Shown piece by piece: positions 9,470-12,336 of a stretch of DNA of 12,336 nt. The notes under the pieces were generated by a model. That model was not told where the DNA came from. It did no database searches and saw only the letters and a program-made list of their open reading frames with translations. Position numbers and translations under genes: made by a program. Position 1 is the stretch's first letter, and each line of letters opens with the position of its first letter. Origin of the DNA: Ettlia oleoabundans (Eukaryota > Chlorophyta > Chlorophyceae > Chlamydomonadales). Location of the stretch: assembly GCA_019693395.1 (NCBI GenBank), contig JAAMXP010001729.1, positions 36,618-48,953 of the forward strand, read 5' to 3'.

Positions 9470-11977
9470 TTACATACTGAGCTGCGAGGGGATGGCACTG
9501 GGCGGATTCTGCCCATGCGCTGCGTGCTGCTGCTGATGCTGCTGCGAGGCTTCGCCGCTGGCGCTGCTCTTGCGCGACTCTGGCAGGCTCTCACACTGCC
9601 GCAAACGCTCCCGCAGCCGCAAGTTCTCCTCCCGCAGCTCCATCACCTGAGAGCGGCAACAGGGGCGACATGAGATATCCATGGCGCTGGGACAATCACA
9701 GAGGAGCATGAGGCTCGCTGGGCTCAAGCCAGAGGCGAATGAAGCGCACAGGTAAAGCTTGGAAACAACAGCAAACCAGTCACCAAAGTGCATCAAAAAA
9801 GGGGAGCTCAAAACTCCTCCCGCTTACCTCCGCCCGCAGCCTATCCGTTTCCTCGCGTGGCGGCCGCATTTGGTGGCGCTCAGCCAAGAAGGCATTGAGC
9901 GCGCCCTGCTTGCCGCGGTCCGCATCGCTCACCGCCGCCACCTGCAAACCAGGCAGGCAGCCGCCACCGAAGAAGCACGTCCGTGAGAAATGCCGGTCTG
10001 CACCTTCTCTGCAGGCATGCGTAGTCTCAGCCAAGGCGCAGTTCCCTTCCAAGACACTACGGGCTTGCACCCCCAGGTGCCCGTTGCACCCCAACTGACA
10101 TCCCCAGTACCAGCAGCAGCCTCACCATTTCCCGCATGACCTCCTGCTGCAGCGTCATGCTCTCCAGCATCTCTTTGAGTGGACCCAGCAGCACCTGCAC
10201 CGCCTGGCTGGTGGAGCTGGGGGCCGCGCTGCCGCCCTTGCTGCCATCAACAAGGCCCGACAGGCTGGCGCTACGGCTGCACAGTGGGGCAGGCGGGCGA
10301 AGCAGGCAAAGGAGCAAGGTGAGCCCAGGTATTCATGACGGCATCGGATTTGGGCAACACCCGCTTCGATGCCACCCAAACAATTAAACATGCATCGTAC
10401 AAACAGCCAATCAGCGCTGGTGGCTGAACTGGAATTGCATCTGCTTACGCGAACAGGCAGCAGATTGATGCTGGCCGGGGTGCGGGTGCCCAGGCGCTGA
10501 GAAGCAGCCAGTGTGCGCTGCAGCAGCTCACTTGGTTACGCCCGATGTCTTGGCCGAGGGGCCCCCAGGTCCTTGCGCGCCTCCAGCAGCCGCATAGTCA
10601 TCCTCAACATACCTGCAGCATGCACAGAGGGCAGTGCAAAGGGAGGCAGGTGCAGGCGGTACAAGTCAGGCAGGGGCGGTTAAAGCTGTGTACCTCACGC
10701 ATCTGCAGTGCATACTGTTAGGGGCAGGGAAAATGGTGAGCCAGCCGAGTCCGCCCACTCCACCCCAACCGCACACCATCCCTACCCCATGCTCACCTAA
10801 ACCTGCCCTTGCGCTTGGCCTTCTCCTGCAACTCCGCCTCCGAGGCGCCCGCCAGCTCAGAACCCTGCAGCCATGTAGCACGGACACACTAGTAGGATGC
10901 AAGCATGCTGGGTCGCTGTGTGTTCATCTCCCCTTTGCTGCCGCGGGTGGTTATTACTGCCAGCTGCTTGCCAATCGGTGTATGTCTATCTACACAGCCC
11001 CCCCCCCAAAAAAGTGTGTGTGTGTGTGATTAACCACCCCACCCCAGGAGGACCCCAGGGAGGCCACCCTTCCTTAACCCAGTCAGCGGTGCAGCAGCCA
11101 ACTTGCCTCTGCCCCAGGCGTGGCTCCCCCCTGATGTCTCCGCATGAACTCCTCCATCAACTGCGTGCCATTGCTGCGCTGCTCAGGCGGAGTGCTGCAG
11201 CCAGGAAACACACAGTGGGCGCACAGAAGGAGCAGTCAGGCAGGCACCAAAATGAGAGGCAAGCGCTGTAGGCAGGGTGGAGGGAGGTGGCCGATAAATG
11301 TGGGGCAAAGGCAACAGTGCAGCTGCGAAAAACAGGTGCAAAGCAGGCAGGTTGGCAGCCAAGCATTCTTGAACAGGCCCTGCCACGCCTGGTGGCCATG
11401 GGTGGCCTCATGGGGCTGACAAACAGCACCAGTGGCGGCACCAGTGGCAGCATCACCGGAGGGTGCACCTGAAAGGCGGCGGCTCATCCCCCTCATAAAC
11501 CTTGAACCGGCCCTGCTCCTTGGCCGCCGGCTTTCCCCCCGCGCTTGCTAGGCTGCCTTGCCGCGATTTGCCGGGTGTGCTGCCGCTAGTGGGCAGCGGG
11601 GGCCGGTCGCCGCTGCAGAAGGCGCAGATAAGGGCGGTGAAAGGGTGGTCAAAAATTGCACAGCAATCTCCAGCTGAAATCTACCTTGAAATCCACGGGA
11701 AGCATCTAGAGGCTGCTGGGAGTGTAGACCAGCAGAAGCGCCTGGCGCATGAGATAGGGAGGCCGGCAATAAACTCATTACCAATGCCTGCCTCAGCACA
11801 GCGCTCACCTGACAGTACGCGAGGCGGGAGCCCCCGGCGACTTCCCGGCCATTGGACTGCCTGTGCTGCTGGCGCTGATTGCCGTTTCTATCATGGGCGG
11901 CCGAGACCCCTGGTCAACGCCCGCTGCTGCCGCTACCACTGCTAGGTTGGAGGGCTGCTGCATCAGCTCACCCACCT
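9470..11977 (-). CDS. C-terminal 329 residues of a probable plant-type STE20/FRAY-like kinase (regulatory tail), eight exons
   Basis: Only the tail is in the window; any kinase domain lies beyond the right edge. Exons, minus strand: 11977-11809, 11612-11469, 11194-11107, 10864-10797, 10612-10532, 10276-10126, 9941-9828, 9646-9470; all phases agree, ending in TAA. Residues 1-85 are Ser/Pro/Ala-rich. EQGRFKVYEGDE is at 88-99 and KRKGRFRYVEDD at 150-161, resembling the KGRFKV motif after the kinase domain in plant FRAY-like kinases. VLLGPLKEMLESMTLQQEVM (211-230) resembles their Q-rich helix, and 251-292 is a likely coiled coil with VMELREENLRLRERLRQ. The end is Gln/His/Ser-rich. The kinase assignment is inferred from these motifs and their order. 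An unrelated coiled-coil protein is possible. One intron has a GC donor. Confidence 0.6.
10865..11106 (-). other. GC-AG intron of the kinase-like gene, 242 nt
   Basis: The donor is GCAGAG|GCAAGT, an exact match to the known GC-donor consensus AG|GCAAGT. The acceptor is GGCTGCAG|GGTTCT. Both flanking exons are in phase 0 at this junction. Read-through hits TGA eight codons after GAG, and the only nearby GT (GCAA|GTTGG) gives an immediate stop in the next exon. The intron also carries a compound simple repeat. Confidence 0.78.
10998..11028. repeat. Compound simple repeat: C10, A6, then (GT)7-8
   Basis: Ten C, six A and about seven and a half GT units follow each other directly on the plus strand. 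In the transcript direction this reads as a CA repeat, a U run, then a G run. It lies wholly inside the GC-AG intron of the kinase-like gene. Repeats of this kind usually vary in length between strains. Confidence 0.9.
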
Positions 11978-12336
11978 CTGCAGCCAAGCATGCAAACACA
12001 AAGCCGCATAAGTTAGCAGGCATGCAGCGTCAAGATGGCACTGCATAAGCCAGCGCAGACGGAAGCGCCGTCGCACAGCATGGCACAGCGCTACTGGGCA
12101 CAGGCTCCTTTGATACTGCTTTTTATGAACTGCATAGTCCCATTTCCACCTGATACTGGCTCCACAGCCATGACAGGACTCAACTGCCTAGATCAAGCAG
12201 CCCGACCACCCACCAGCCACACAACTGAACAACCACGGCCACCGGGCCCAGCCAGCCAACTCCATGTCCCCTTCGCAGCCTCGCAGTCAACCTGCCACCT
12301 GGTGCCCTACAGCCAGGGCCCCACCCCACCCCACCC
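11978..12336 (-). other. Probable intron of the kinase-like gene (at least 359 nt), no exon seen
   Basis: On the minus strand this precedes a GCTTGGCTGCAG acceptor. I found no stretch that continues the protein in a matching phase and looks like its family. A small exon could still be hidden here. The far end carries a G-run tract. Confidence 0.45.
12319..12336 (-). repeat. G-quadruplex-type tract (four G runs with single-T loops)
   Basis: The plus strand reads CCCCACCCCACCCCACCC and may continue past the window edge. On the minus strand, which is the transcript strand of the surrounding gene, this is four runs of at least three G separated by single T, the pattern of a very stable quadruplex. 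It lies in what appears to be an intron. Confidence 0.75.

Noticed and set aside
10444..10496. Extra kinase-like exon in the frame NAWAPAPRPAS that would fit phases on both sides
   Set aside because: It would need a 35-nt intron before it (10497-10531), too short for normal splicing and well below the other introns here.

Overview
This looks like nuclear DNA from a green alga (Chlorophyta), not from a bacterium, organelle or mobile element. Every recognisable gene is broken into short exons by introns of about 90-440 nt with GT/GC...AG borders. Coding parts are G+C-rich with many GCTG/CAGC runs. The proteins are plant/algal types: fused HPPK-DHPS, SYLF, SGNH hydrolase, PHF5A and a plant FRAY-like kinase tail. 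TGTAA, the usual green-algal poly(A) signal, lies shortly downstream of one stop codon. The exact lineage cannot be told from the sequence.

Layout, left to right. (1) 92-1966, minus: the first six exons of a bifunctional folate enzyme, HPPK fused to DHPS; its 3' end lies beyond the left edge. (2) 2399-3798, minus: a complete six-exon gene for a 223-residue SYLF (Ysc84/DUF500) lipid-binding protein. (3) 3799-4581: a 783-bp head-to-head promoter region. (4) 4582-6773, plus: a complete seven-exon gene for a 281-residue secreted SGNH/GDSL hydrolase of PAF-acetylhydrolase type. (5) 6774-7782: about 1 kb between convergent genes with no recognisable gene. (6) 7783-8647, minus: a complete four-exon gene for PHF5A/Rds3, the SF3b zinc-knuckle splicing protein. 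(7) 8648-9469: intergenic. (8) 9470-11977, minus: the last eight exons (329 residues) of a protein whose regulatory tail resembles plant STE20/FRAY-like kinases; its N-terminal part lies beyond the right edge. 11978-12336 looks like intron.

The exon models rest on protein-family similarity plus agreement of codon phase at every junction, and all coding totals are whole codons. The genes are ordinary housekeeping functions (folate synthesis, lipid binding, lipid/ester hydrolysis, pre-mRNA splicing, signalling) with no shared pathway. I see no mobile element, CRISPR array, tRNA, rRNA or new multi-gene system. The points most worth checking are two GC-AG introns in neighbouring genes, a stop-free 114-nt intron inside the HPPK substrate-binding motif, a repeated GRF[K/R] motif in the kinase tail, a frame-shifted coding-like stretch inside one of its introns, and a natural Cys40-to-Ala change in PHF5A.
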